Origin: Acetobacter malorum
GTDB lineage: Bacteria; Pseudomonadota; Alphaproteobacteria; Acetobacterales; Acetobacteraceae
DNA: 64,000 bases
Assembly: GCF_002153605.1 (NCBI RefSeq)
Contig: NZ_JOPG01000005.1
Location: forward strand, 124,001 to 188,000
Reading direction: 5' to 3'
The translations under genes were made by a program, and so were the position numbers. Within the stretch, counting starts at the first letter, position 1; the number at the start of each line of letters is the position of its first letter. This document shows, one piece after another, positions 1-7,317 of this stretch. The notes under the pieces are model-generated. The model was not told the DNA's origin, made no database searches, and worked only from the letters and a program-made list of their open reading frames with translations.

Positions 1-380
1 TGATCTGCATGGCGGGCTGCACCACCGAGGAAGACCCGACCGCCATTATCCGTATTGCCGATGCCGCGCTGACCATGCGGGAAACCTTTATGGCCGCACT
101 GGCTGCGGCCAATCTGGAACCAGTGTTTGCCATGGGGCTTGATTACGGCGCGGCCTTTGGTGGCGCTGTGGGGGAAGAGCCCAAAGTCTTCAACCTGTGG
201 GGGCAGACGGTCTCTCTGGCGGAACTGATGGCGCAGGGTGCCACAGATGGCGGCACCATTCAGGTAACAGAGCGTGTGTATCAGGCCCTGCGTGACCGGT
301 ATCTGTTCCGCTCACGCGGTTCCTTCTTTGCGCCGCATCTGGGCCTTGGCCGGGCTTATGTTCTGGCGGCGCGCCGATGA
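1..380 (+). CDS. Class III adenylate/guanylate cyclase-like protein, C-terminal fragment (5' end outside window)
   Basis: The open frame is already in phase at the first bases (codons from position 3), so this is the 3' end of a longer gene; the internal ATG at 9 is probably not the start. The visible 125 residues match the second half of a class III nucleotide cyclase catalytic domain: a LDYGAAFGG strand, then NLWGQTVSLAEL and a GTIQVTERVYQAL helix. In active cyclases the WGxxVNxAxR motif supplies the transition-state Asn and Arg; here it reads WGQTVSLAEL, with Ser for Asn and Leu for Arg, so catalysis is doubtful. The stop overlaps the start of the MlaE permease gene (ATGA), which implies translational coupling with the Mce operon. 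The family assignment is firm, loss of activity is inferred, and the N-terminal domains are unseen. Confidence 0.75.
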   Translation, partial: ICMAGCTTEEDPTAIIRIADAALTMRETFMAALAAANLEPVFAMGLDYGAAFGGAVGEEPKVFNLWGQTVSLAELMAQGATDGGTIQVTERVYQALRDRYLFRSRGSFFAPHLGLGRAYVLAARR

Positions 381-1270
381 GTGGCGCGAACGAACCACGC
401 AGTCCGGGTGGGGAACGGGACCCGATTTTAGAGGCGGACGCCTCCACCCATCCGCAGCACAGGCAGAAATTTGTTCTGCATGAATGGGCGCGGGAGAAAC
501 TGGCCTGGATCGGCCGCCTGACACGGAAGCAAATCCGCTTTTTCCTGATCATGCTGGGGGCAAGCTGGGGCGTTATCTTTGAGAGTTTTCGCTCTCATTC
601 CTGGCGACGCACGGTGCGGTACGAGTTCGGCACAACCCTTAACAGCGTGATTGGCGGCGGCCTGATTGCCACGATGTTTGCTGGCACGCTGACGGGTGTA
701 GCGGCGGTCTCCCAAACCATTTACTGGCTGGGTCTGGCGGGCATGGCCAAGATGACCGGCACCATTCTGATTGATGTGGTTATTCGGGAAATTGCGCCCA
801 TTCTGGTGGGTATCCTGCTGCTGGGCCGCAACGGTATGCTCTCCGTGACAGAGCTGGGCCTGCTGACAACAGGCGGAGAAATCCGCTCCATGCAGGCGCA
901 GGGGCTGGACCCGTTTCTGCTGCTGGTCATGCCGCGCACGCTGGCTTTTACCGTGGGCGGCTTTACGCTCGGGATTCTGTTTTCCTTCGCGGCACTGGTG
1001 ACAGGCTATATCATCAGCCGCATGTCCGGCGTGGTGACCAATCCGGTCTGGACGTTCCTCTATGACGTGGTCACCGCCATGTCCCATGCTGATTATCTGG
1101 TGATCCCGCTTAAATTTATTACCGTCGGGTTTGTGGTGGGGCTGGGTGGCTGCCTGACGGGGCTGACCGCTACGAATGAGGATAATCTGCGCACCCTTCT
1201 GCCGCGCGGCTTTTCGCGTGGCATGCTGATTGTGATGGCTGTCAGCGTGCTGTTCAGTCTGGACTTGTAA
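377..1270 (+). CDS. MlaE/YrbE-family ABC transporter permease
   Basis: Predicted inner-membrane permease of an Mce/Mla phospholipid transport system, 297 residues. A cytoplasmic N-terminal extension of about 75 residues precedes several hydrophobic segments. The family core is clear: REIAPILVGILLLGRNG followed by an ELG stretch, a GLDPF loop and a PRTLAF segment, matching the E-[LI]-G and GxDP-x-PR blocks of MlaE proteins. The start ATG overlaps the stop of the cyclase-like gene, and the next gene begins one base after this stop, so this is one operon. In the known MlaFEDB complex this subunit dimerises, holds the MCE ring and couples to the MlaF ATPase. Here the partner ATPase is degenerate, so how transport would be energised is unclear. 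Confidence 0.9.
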   Translation: MSGANEPRSPGGERDPILEADASTHPQHRQKFVLHEWAREKLAWIGRLTRKQIRFFLIMLGASWGVIFESFRSHSWRRTVRYEFGTTLNSVIGGGLIATMFAGTLTGVAAVSQTIYWLGLAGMAKMTGTILIDVVIREIAPILVGILLLGRNGMLSVTELGLLTTGGEIRSMQAQGLDPFLLLVMPRTLAFTVGGFTLGILFSFAALVTGYIISRMSGVVTNPVWTFLYDVVTAMSHADYLVIPLKFITVGFVVGLGGCLTGLTATNEDNLRTLLPRGFSRGMLIVMAVSVLFSLDL

Positions 1271-1271
1271 G

Positions 1272-1973
1272 ATGGATACACGCACTGCCGGACCACTGCT
1301 GGAACTGAACAAGGCCGTTCCTTCCTTTGAGGATAGCGGCCTGCCACCCGTGCCCTTCAGCATGAAGCTGATGCCGGGGGACTGCATGGTGGTGGAATCC
1401 CGCTCCAGCACCCGGGCCACCATGTTTGCGGATATGTGCTGCGGGCTGGTGCCGCTGGATGCAGGGGCTGTGAAGTTCATGGGGCTGGACTGGGCTGACC
1501 TGCACGACCGGGAAATGAATGCCCTGCGTGGGCGCATAGGTCGTATTACCCGCAGGCCCAGCTGGCCAGAGTTCCTCAACACGCACCTTGCTATCACCCT
1601 CCAGCAACTGCACCATACTACTCGCCCAATGGATGAGGTGGTGGCGGAAGCTGCCCGGCTGGCGGAATGGTTTGGTCTGCCGGGCCTGCCGGTCTTACCG
1701 CCCAGCATGTTGTCCGATTCCGATTTGTTGCGGGCGGCCTGTGTGCGGGCGTTTATAGGGCATCCCCGCTTGCTGCTTCTGGAAGACCCGCTGGAAGCAA
1801 GCCCTGTGGAACTGCAAAATCCGTTTCTCAGTGCGATAACGGACGCGCGGGACAAGGGCGCTGGTGTCATCTGGATGGTGCGTAATAATGCCATCTGGCA
1901 GGGCTACCGACAGGGGATTACGAGTATGTGGCGCCTGGCTGATGACGGGCTTGTAGAAATACGGACGGCATAA
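1272..1973 (+). CDS. MlaF-like ABC ATPase homologue with degenerate nucleotide-binding motifs
   Basis: 233-residue protein in the position normally held by the MlaF ATPase. The ABC fold can be traced by spacing, but each functional motif is damaged. The P-loop region (about residues 39-51) reads VVESRSSTRATMF with no GxxGxGKS/T. The Q-loop position reads IGRITRR without the usual Gln. The signature (about 147-153) is LSDSDLL instead of LSGGQ-like. Walker B survives as LLLLED but with Glu and Asp swapped relative to DE. The H-loop area is WMVRNNAIW with no His. It starts one base after mlaE and its TAA overlaps the mlaD ATG (TAATG). The intact frame and tight coupling argue against a decaying pseudogene. 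The best reading is a structural or regulatory pseudo-ATPase. Confidence 0.75.
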   Translation: MDTRTAGPLLELNKAVPSFEDSGLPPVPFSMKLMPGDCMVVESRSSTRATMFADMCCGLVPLDAGAVKFMGLDWADLHDREMNALRGRIGRITRRPSWPEFLNTHLAITLQQLHHTTRPMDEVVAEAARLAEWFGLPGLPVLPPSMLSDSDLLRAACVRAFIGHPRLLLLEDPLEASPVELQNPFLSAITDARDKGAGVIWMVRNNAIWQGYRQGITSMWRLADDGLVEIRTA

Positions 1974-2923
1974 TGTTCCAGATCCGCTTAAGACAGAAAG
2001 TCAAACCACTCATCTCTCTGCGCTATGCGGATGAATGGGTTGGGTTCCTCGTGCTGCTCAGCGTCGTGCTGTTTGCCGGTGCCGTGGTGGAGGCCGGGGT
2101 GCTGCAAAACTGGCTGACACCGCCAGCACGCCTGCATGTCACGCTGCCAGCCTCTGGCGTGGGCGGGTTGACGGTGGGGAGTGACGTGCAGTTGCTCGGC
2201 ACCCATGCGGGCACCATTCGCGCCGTCAAACTCAACCCCTCGGGCGAGATGTATGCGCAGGTGGATCTGGACCCGCAGGCCAAGCCGTTTATCCGGCGGG
2301 ACAGCACGGCCATTATCCGCAAGCAGTTTATTGTGACGGGCTCTTCCTATCTGGAACTCAGCCGCGGGCATGGGGACCCAATGGACTGGAGCTATGCGGT
2401 GCTGAGCGCCACGCCGGCTCCCAACCCGGCGGACCAGATTACCGCCACGCTGAATGATATTCAGGCCCAGATCATGCCCGCCATTGCCAGTGCGCGGCAC
2501 ATGATGGCCGAACTGGACGCCACCATGACGGACATGCACGCGGGCAAGGGCACCGTGGGGCAATTGCTGACCAATGATGAACTGCTGAAACAGGCACAGG
2601 CGGCGGCGGTGTCCCTGAACACCGTGATTGATCGCCTCAAGCCCATTGAGAAGCAGGTGTCCGGCATTATGACCAAGACGGATGGCACCATGAACAATCT
2701 GCGCTCTGCCTCGCATGATCTGAAAGGCGCTACGCCGCATCTGCCTGCCATTGCAGGGAGTGTGGAGGCCAGCACGGCGGATCTGCCCGCACTGCTGGCG
2801 CAGGCGCAAACAACGCTTTACGGGCTGGAAAAACTGACCGACCAACTGCGCGGCATGTGGCTGCTGGGCGGGCAGAAAACCACGAAAAAGAACCGTCTCG
2901 CACCGCGGCAGGTGCGGCCATGA
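1973..2923 (+). CDS. MCE-domain (MlaD-family) lipid-binding protein
   Basis: 316-residue periplasmic substrate-binding subunit of the Mce/Mla system. A single N-terminal membrane segment lies at about residues 23-45 (FLVLLSVVLFAGAVVEAGVL). It is followed by one MCE domain at about residues 50-130, recognisable from the GGLTVGSDVQLLGTHAGTI block and the VTGSSYLEL ending. The rest is a long alpha-helical tail (about 150-300) rich in Ala, Met, Asp and Leu, as in MCE proteins whose tail helices form a channel or bundle. It overlaps the previous stop (TAATG) and its own stop overlaps the lipoprotein start (ATGA). Family membership is secure; the lipid cargo and direction of transport cannot be read from the sequence. 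Confidence 0.9.
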   Translation: MFQIRLRQKVKPLISLRYADEWVGFLVLLSVVLFAGAVVEAGVLQNWLTPPARLHVTLPASGVGGLTVGSDVQLLGTHAGTIRAVKLNPSGEMYAQVDLDPQAKPFIRRDSTAIIRKQFIVTGSSYLELSRGHGDPMDWSYAVLSATPAPNPADQITATLNDIQAQIMPAIASARHMMAELDATMTDMHAGKGTVGQLLTNDELLKQAQAAAVSLNTVIDRLKPIEKQVSGIMTKTDGTMNNLRSASHDLKGATPHLPAIAGSVEASTADLPALLAQAQTTLYGLEKLTDQLRGMWLLGGQKTTKKNRLAPRQVRP

Positions 2924-3855
2924 GGCGCATTGGCTCTCTGGCTCTGCTGGCTCCCTTGCTTCTGGCAGGGTGCGGCGGAGGGGCTGTGGAAGCGCCGTCT
3001 GCGCGGGATGACGCCGCGTGGGATCAGGCGATGACCGCCGGACAGGATTCCTTTGAGCTGGGCCGCTACAGCGTCGCCATTACTCAGTATCGCAAGGCGG
3101 CCGATCTGGCGTTGCTGCGGGATGATGGCGTGGCGGCGTCCGAAGCGGGGTATGATCTCGCCGTGTCACAACTGGCCGGGGATGACCCGGCAGCTGCGGT
3201 GAAAACCGTGCAGACCACTCGTCAGGCGGCGGCTGTGCGGGGGCAGACTGCGCGACCGGAATTTGATCTGATTGAGGCCGCAGCCCGCTACCGCCTGCGG
3301 CAATATCCACAGGCGATAGCGCTGGCGTCTGGCGGTATGGCTTCCACCGATACGGCTTATGCGGCGCGTTCCGCCCTCGTGCTGGGGCTGGCGGCGGATG
3401 CGGGGCAGGATGCACCGGCGTTCCAGAAAGCGCTGGCCTATTTCAATGGGTTGAAGCCGCCGCTGTCCCGCACGGAGCAGGCCGACAAGGCGGAAATTCA
3501 GGCCCGTGCTCTTCTGGCCTCTAATCCGGCGCAGGCGGAGCAACTGGCCGAGCAGGCCGCGACCTTGCGGCGGGATGATGCCTCCTATCGGGATATGTCC
3601 CGCGCGCTGGCTCTGGCAGGGCAGGCGGCTGAGCGCAGTGGCGACCATCAGAAAGCGGCCAGCTTGTGGGCACGTGCTGCGCAGAGTGCTTCCATGCAGG
3701 CTAATTCTGCCAATACCGTGGACGCCGCAACCGTTACGCAGGGGGCAAGCCTGTTGCGGGGCGGGGCGACAACCGCTGAAAGTGATGCAGCGCAATGGGC
3801 GCATCTGGCGGGTGGCGTGTCCCTGCATCCGTTTGCGGAGCAGAAGAAGCAATAA
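2920..3855 (+). CDS. Helical-repeat lipoprotein of the Mce operon
   Basis: 311-residue predicted lipoprotein. The start at 2920 is chosen because it overlaps the MCE gene stop (ATGA) and opens directly into a signal peptide ending in lipobox LLAGC (Cys18). After a short linker the protein is almost entirely Ala-rich helix with TPR-like periodicity (FELGRYSVAITQYRKAADLAL, cut here to show the A-x3-Y pattern), then similar repeats to about residue 280. I do not recognise a named family. By position it may be the outer-membrane or periplasmic partner of this Mce system, filling a role like MlaA, MlaC or PqiC, but no homology to those is visible. The frame is open from further upstream (2857), which would put the signal peptide inside the protein, so I reject that start. 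Confidence 0.75.
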   Translation: MRRIGSLALLAPLLLAGCGGGAVEAPSARDDAAWDQAMTAGQDSFELGRYSVAITQYRKAADLALLRDDGVAASEAGYDLAVSQLAGDDPAAAVKTVQTTRQAAAVRGQTARPEFDLIEAAARYRLRQYPQAIALASGGMASTDTAYAARSALVLGLAADAGQDAPAFQKALAYFNGLKPPLSRTEQADKAEIQARALLASNPAQAEQLAEQAATLRRDDASYRDMSRALALAGQAAERSGDHQKAASLWARAAQSASMQANSANTVDAATVTQGASLLRGGATTAESDAAQWAHLAGGVSLHPFAEQKKQ

Positions 3856-3984
3856 GTAAAGTCGCTGTAAAGTGATGCGGATTTGCTATGCGTAATTGAT
3901 GGAAGCAAGCCTTTCTGAGGCCGTGTATCACCGTCTGATCGCAGGGTCGCGCGGCATGCGGCCTTTCAGATCAGAAGGGCGGAC

Positions 3985-4992
3985 ATGAAAAGCGTATTTC
4001 AAAGGCTTAGGGAAAAGCGAGAAGCGCGTCTGACGGCGCGTTACAACAGGCTGGACGATACGCCGCTTGAGGAAACAGGCAAGGCAGGCAAGAAATCCCA
4101 TTTTACAACCAAGGAAGCCATGCGCCGGTTCCGTGCGCATGCGCTGGTGGAAGAAAAAGGCCACCGGGATGTGGTGCGTGTCGGTCTGTCTGACAGCGTC
4201 TGGACGGACCTGTATCACCATGCATTGACGGCAAGCTGGACATCTTTTGTTTATACAGCTGTTATTTTCTATTTTCTGATCAATCTGTTCTTCGCCCTGC
4301 TGTATCTGATCGCCCCCTCACAGGTGACGGGGGATGGCCAGCATACGTTGCTTTCCCTGTTCTTCTTTAGTGTGCAGACCCTCTCGACGGTGGGCTATGG
4401 CGGCATGGTCCCGGTGGGGCCGTATGCCAATATCGTAGTCTCGTTTGAAGTGCTGGTGGGCATGATGATTAACGCGCTGGCAACCGGCGTTGTGTTCGCC
4501 CGCTTTGCCCGGCCACGGGCGCGTATCATGTTCAGTAATACGGCCGTCATCAGCAATGAAAACGGTATTCCGGCGCTGTGCATCCGCATCGCTAACCTGC
4601 GGCTGAGCGTCATTTTATCTGTGGATGTGGAAGTCTCCCTGTCTCGTCTTGTGATGAGTGAAAACGGGCATCTGGTCCGGCAGTTTGACCAGCTTTTGCT
4701 GGTGCAGTCTCACGTGCCGGTGCTGCGGTTTGCGTTTGTTATGGCGCATGTCATCGGGCCGGAAAGCCCGTTGCACGGCAAAAGCATGGCGGAGCTTGAA
4801 AAGGAAGAAGCCGAAATTGTTGTAACCGTGACCGGCACGGATGAAGCGCTGGGCCAGACCGTGTTTGCGCGAACTGCGTATCGGTTTGACCGGGTGCACC
4901 ATAATCACCGGTTTGTGGATATCGTGCTCTCCCGTCCGGATGGCCGGATTGCCGTGGATTACACGCGTTTTCACGATATCGAAAAACACTGA
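3985..4992 (+). CDS. Inward-rectifier potassium channel (KirBac type)
   Basis: 335-residue tetrameric K+ channel subunit. The first 85 residues are cytoplasmic and basic. Transmembrane helix M1 is at about 86-110, a pore helix follows, the selectivity filter TVGYG is at residues 135-139, and M2 covers about 147-173. The C-terminal half (about 180-335) is the immunoglobulin-like cytoplasmic domain typical of Kir proteins, with the ARFARPRARI stretch just after M2 that corresponds to the lipid-sensing region. It is monocistronic: 129 bases separate it from the Mce operon, and the next gene is convergent. An RBS-like AAGGGCGG precedes the ATG. The leader also carries a spaced 7-bp inverted repeat (3934-3940 with 3969-3975) of unknown meaning. 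Confidence 0.92.
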   Translation: MKSVFQRLREKREARLTARYNRLDDTPLEETGKAGKKSHFTTKEAMRRFRAHALVEEKGHRDVVRVGLSDSVWTDLYHHALTASWTSFVYTAVIFYFLINLFFALLYLIAPSQVTGDGQHTLLSLFFFSVQTLSTVGYGGMVPVGPYANIVVSFEVLVGMMINALATGVVFARFARPRARIMFSNTAVISNENGIPALCIRIANLRLSVILSVDVEVSLSRLVMSENGHLVRQFDQLLLVQSHVPVLRFAFVMAHVIGPESPLHGKSMAELEKEEAEIVVTVTGTDEALGQTVFARTAYRFDRVHHNHRFVDIVLSRPDGRIAVDYTRFHDIEKH

Positions 4993-5012
4993 GAGCCGTG
5001 CAGAACGGTCTT

Positions 5013-7220
5013 TCAGGCTGCTGCAGGCAGGTGAAAACGGCGGGTTGTGTCCAGAAAAGTGACGTTGTCCGCCAGTTCCCGCTTCATCACTTCCAGACTG
5101 CCCACGGCGCGGGTGAGGTCCATCTGTAAAGACAGGTTCGGCTCCCACAACGCTGCTGGGCGTAACAGGGCCAGCGCTTTGGCTGCGGTCTCCGCAGGCC
5201 GCGTGGTGTGACCATGCAGGGTGGCGATGCTGTTCATAACACCCTCTAAGAGCTGTGCCTGTTCCGGCGAGAGGGCGTGATGTTCCATCACATGCTGAAT
5301 GCGCAGCACCAGCAGCCCGACCGTCATGATCCCCATTGCCCCGGCCAGATAGGCTTCCGTCAGGGCATCGGGTTTAACGCCGGCATGATGAATGATCTGT
5401 GCAATGCGTCCGCAGGAGCGGGCCATCCATTCTGCCGGAGTAAAGGTGCTTTTCTGCGCGGCCAGTCTGCGTAAGTCCCGCACCAGCTTGCGGCGCAGGC
5501 GCCAGCGTTCGGCAGCAGCATCAAACGGCAGCACAAGGCGGAAGACCCACACCCCCAGTGCAATCCCCAGAACAACGGCGGGAGTGGTGTTGAACCAGAC
5601 AATTTCGTTCATGCGGCTATGGTTGGCCGGACCGATCATAAACGGCATGAAGTTGTTATAGGCTGCGGCGGTCCCAATGGAATTTGGCGCCCGGAGGGCC
5701 AGTCCCCCCACCAGCATGGGGAAAAACAGGGACGCCAGCAGGGTCTCATTACTGGCCTGATCCGGCAGGACCAGAAACACCAGAACCCATGAAACAGCAG
5801 CGGCCCAGACAGCGCCCCTCAGGAAACCGCTTGAGGCCAGAACGGGATTTTCAAAAGAGGAAAAGCGCGTGCTGGTTACGGCCACAAACATGGCCAGTGT
5901 GGAACCATCTGGCCAGGCGGTAACCTCCCAGATCAAACCGCCCATGCAAATGGCAGCTGCCGACCGCAAGCCATTATTGAGGGCGAGAACAGGGTCTTTT
6001 TCAATATGCTGCGCAAAACGGAAATGGTCTTTGGTGCTGGGTTCCTGCGTTGCAATAAAATGTTGCAGGGCTTCATCCAGTTCCAGAATCAGCTTTGCGA
6101 GCGCCGTTTCCAGAATGCGGCTTTCCAGCAGATCCCGCATCAGCTCTTCGGAACTATTGGGATGGATTCTGGCCTGTTCAAAAAGGATCAAGGTGTCCGT
6201 TGCAGTTTGCAGGCAGTTCGTGCGGGCGTGATACAGGTCCGCCCGGATCTGGCGGGCGGCTGCGACCGGATCAGAATTTTTCAGGTGGTCTGGAATGGTT
6301 TTCAGGATTTGTGCAAAATCTGAGAGCGATTTTTTAAACGTCTCGGGCAGGGGGGCGGCCGCTTCCATATGGATATGCATGCTCAGCCCACGTGCCAGAA
6401 AGGTGGAAATACTGGCCAGCACGGCGCGGGCGTGGTCGCCCACATGCGCATGCGGGCCTAATTCGATTTCACTGAATTCGACCTGATCTGCCAGAGAGGG
6501 AATACTCCCCATCAGGGCGCGGGAACGGAACAGGCCATCCTTTTCTCCTAGCAGCAGGCCGGTCATGCTCAGGCAGGCTCCGCTGAGAGCCTCCTGCAGG
6601 CGGCTGCGAATTTCTTCCCGCGCAACAGTGTTCAGGCGGGGGGCGAACAGACCCGCCAGAGTGCTTTCACACACAATGCCCAGCGTGATGTAGGTGGTGC
6701 GGGACACGGCGATCATGAACACGTTGTCCGGCTGGTTGGCGGCACTCAGCACAATAATGGTGCAGGTAAAGGCCACCAGAACCAATGCGTAGGAGCGGAA
6801 ATTGCGCAGAAACGTCGCCTCTGCGCAGCAGGCCCCGGCTCCCAATGCCAGCAGGGGGAACAGCAGCCAGGGTTCCTGCGGAAAGGCGGCCAGAAAGGCA
6901 ATGCCGGATATCGCGCCAATACAGGTGCCAATCAGTCGCCACTTGGCTTTGGAAATACTTTGCCCGCGCGAGTTCTGCGCCACAATCCATGTGGTCATGG
7001 CGGCCCATTGCGGGCTGTCCAGTTCCATCCACAGGGCAAGGCTGAGCGCCAGCAGGGCGGCAAACGTGGTGCGCAGGGCAAAGCCCAGATTGGCCGGGGA
7101 GGGCGCAATCAGCCACGCGAGGGGGGCATTTTCTGAAAGACCGGCTCGGCCCTGCGAGAGTCTGGCGCCCCACGCACGCATCTGCTGCGAAAGGCGATCA
7201 GGGAATGAAGACACATGCAC
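5013..7220 (-). CDS. FUSC-family inner membrane protein (aromatic acid/fusaric acid exporter-like), copy 2
   Basis: 735-residue membrane protein with the FUSC architecture: a first set of about five to six hydrophobic segments (about residues 45-190), a long soluble helical domain (about 190-400), a second membrane block (about 410-560) and a cytoplasmic tail. The first block carries the conserved ALWMELDSPQWAAMT and SISKAKWRLIG motifs. Relatives (PET, YccS, AaeB) move aromatic acids or other small organics, usually with an adaptor protein; no adaptor gene is adjacent. It lies 97 bases downstream of a paralogue on the same strand. A good GGAGG sits about 17 bases before the ATG, unusually far, so the true start may be a non-standard codon nearer to it. 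A perfect palindrome lies just upstream. Confidence 0.88.
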   Translation of the reverse strand: MHVSSFPDRLSQQMRAWGARLSQGRAGLSENAPLAWLIAPSPANLGFALRTTFAALLALSLALWMELDSPQWAAMTTWIVAQNSRGQSISKAKWRLIGTCIGAISGIAFLAAFPQEPWLLFPLLALGAGACCAEATFLRNFRSYALVLVAFTCTIIVLSAANQPDNVFMIAVSRTTYITLGIVCESTLAGLFAPRLNTVAREEIRSRLQEALSGACLSMTGLLLGEKDGLFRSRALMGSIPSLADQVEFSEIELGPHAHVGDHARAVLASISTFLARGLSMHIHMEAAAPLPETFKKSLSDFAQILKTIPDHLKNSDPVAAARQIRADLYHARTNCLQTATDTLILFEQARIHPNSSEELMRDLLESRILETALAKLILELDEALQHFIATQEPSTKDHFRFAQHIEKDPVLALNNGLRSAAAICMGGLIWEVTAWPDGSTLAMFVAVTSTRFSSFENPVLASSGFLRGAVWAAAVSWVLVFLVLPDQASNETLLASLFFPMLVGGLALRAPNSIGTAAAYNNFMPFMIGPANHSRMNEIVWFNTTPAVVLGIALGVWVFRLVLPFDAAAERWRLRRKLVRDLRRLAAQKSTFTPAEWMARSCGRIAQIIHHAGVKPDALTEAYLAGAMGIMTVGLLVLRIQHVMEHHALSPEQAQLLEGVMNSIATLHGHTTRPAETAAKALALLRPAALWEPNLSLQMDLTRAVGSLEVMKRELADNVTFLDTTRRFHLPAAA

Positions 7221-7241
7221 GGACCGATTATTCCTCCAGCC

Positions 7242-7257
7242 TCATGTTATAACATGA
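7242..7257. promoter_or_regulatory. Perfect 16-bp palindrome upstream of FUSC gene, candidate operator
   Basis: TCATGTTATAACATGA is identical to its own reverse complement. It lies 22-37 bases before the FUSC start at 7220 and contains TATAAC, which could be a -10 element on the minus strand. A dyad over a -10 element just in front of an exporter gene is the usual geometry for a TetR- or MarR-type repressor site. No regulator gene is adjacent. Confidence 0.5.
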
Positions 7258-7317
7258 ACGTGAAGGTCCGGTACATATTAAAATTGATTTTCAAAATGGG
7301 GTAAAATGCGCGCCCGT

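Noticed and set aside
428-1894. 488-codon minus-strand frame across mlaE and the ATPase-like gene
   Set aside because: Its translation is Arg/Gln/His-rich with no domain and spans two clearly coding plus-strand genes; it is a GC-bias shadow.
1272-1973. Calling the ATPase-like gene a pseudogene
   Set aside because: The frame is intact, normal in length, with tight overlaps on both sides and even codon use; point losses limited to nucleotide-binding motifs suggest selection for a changed role.
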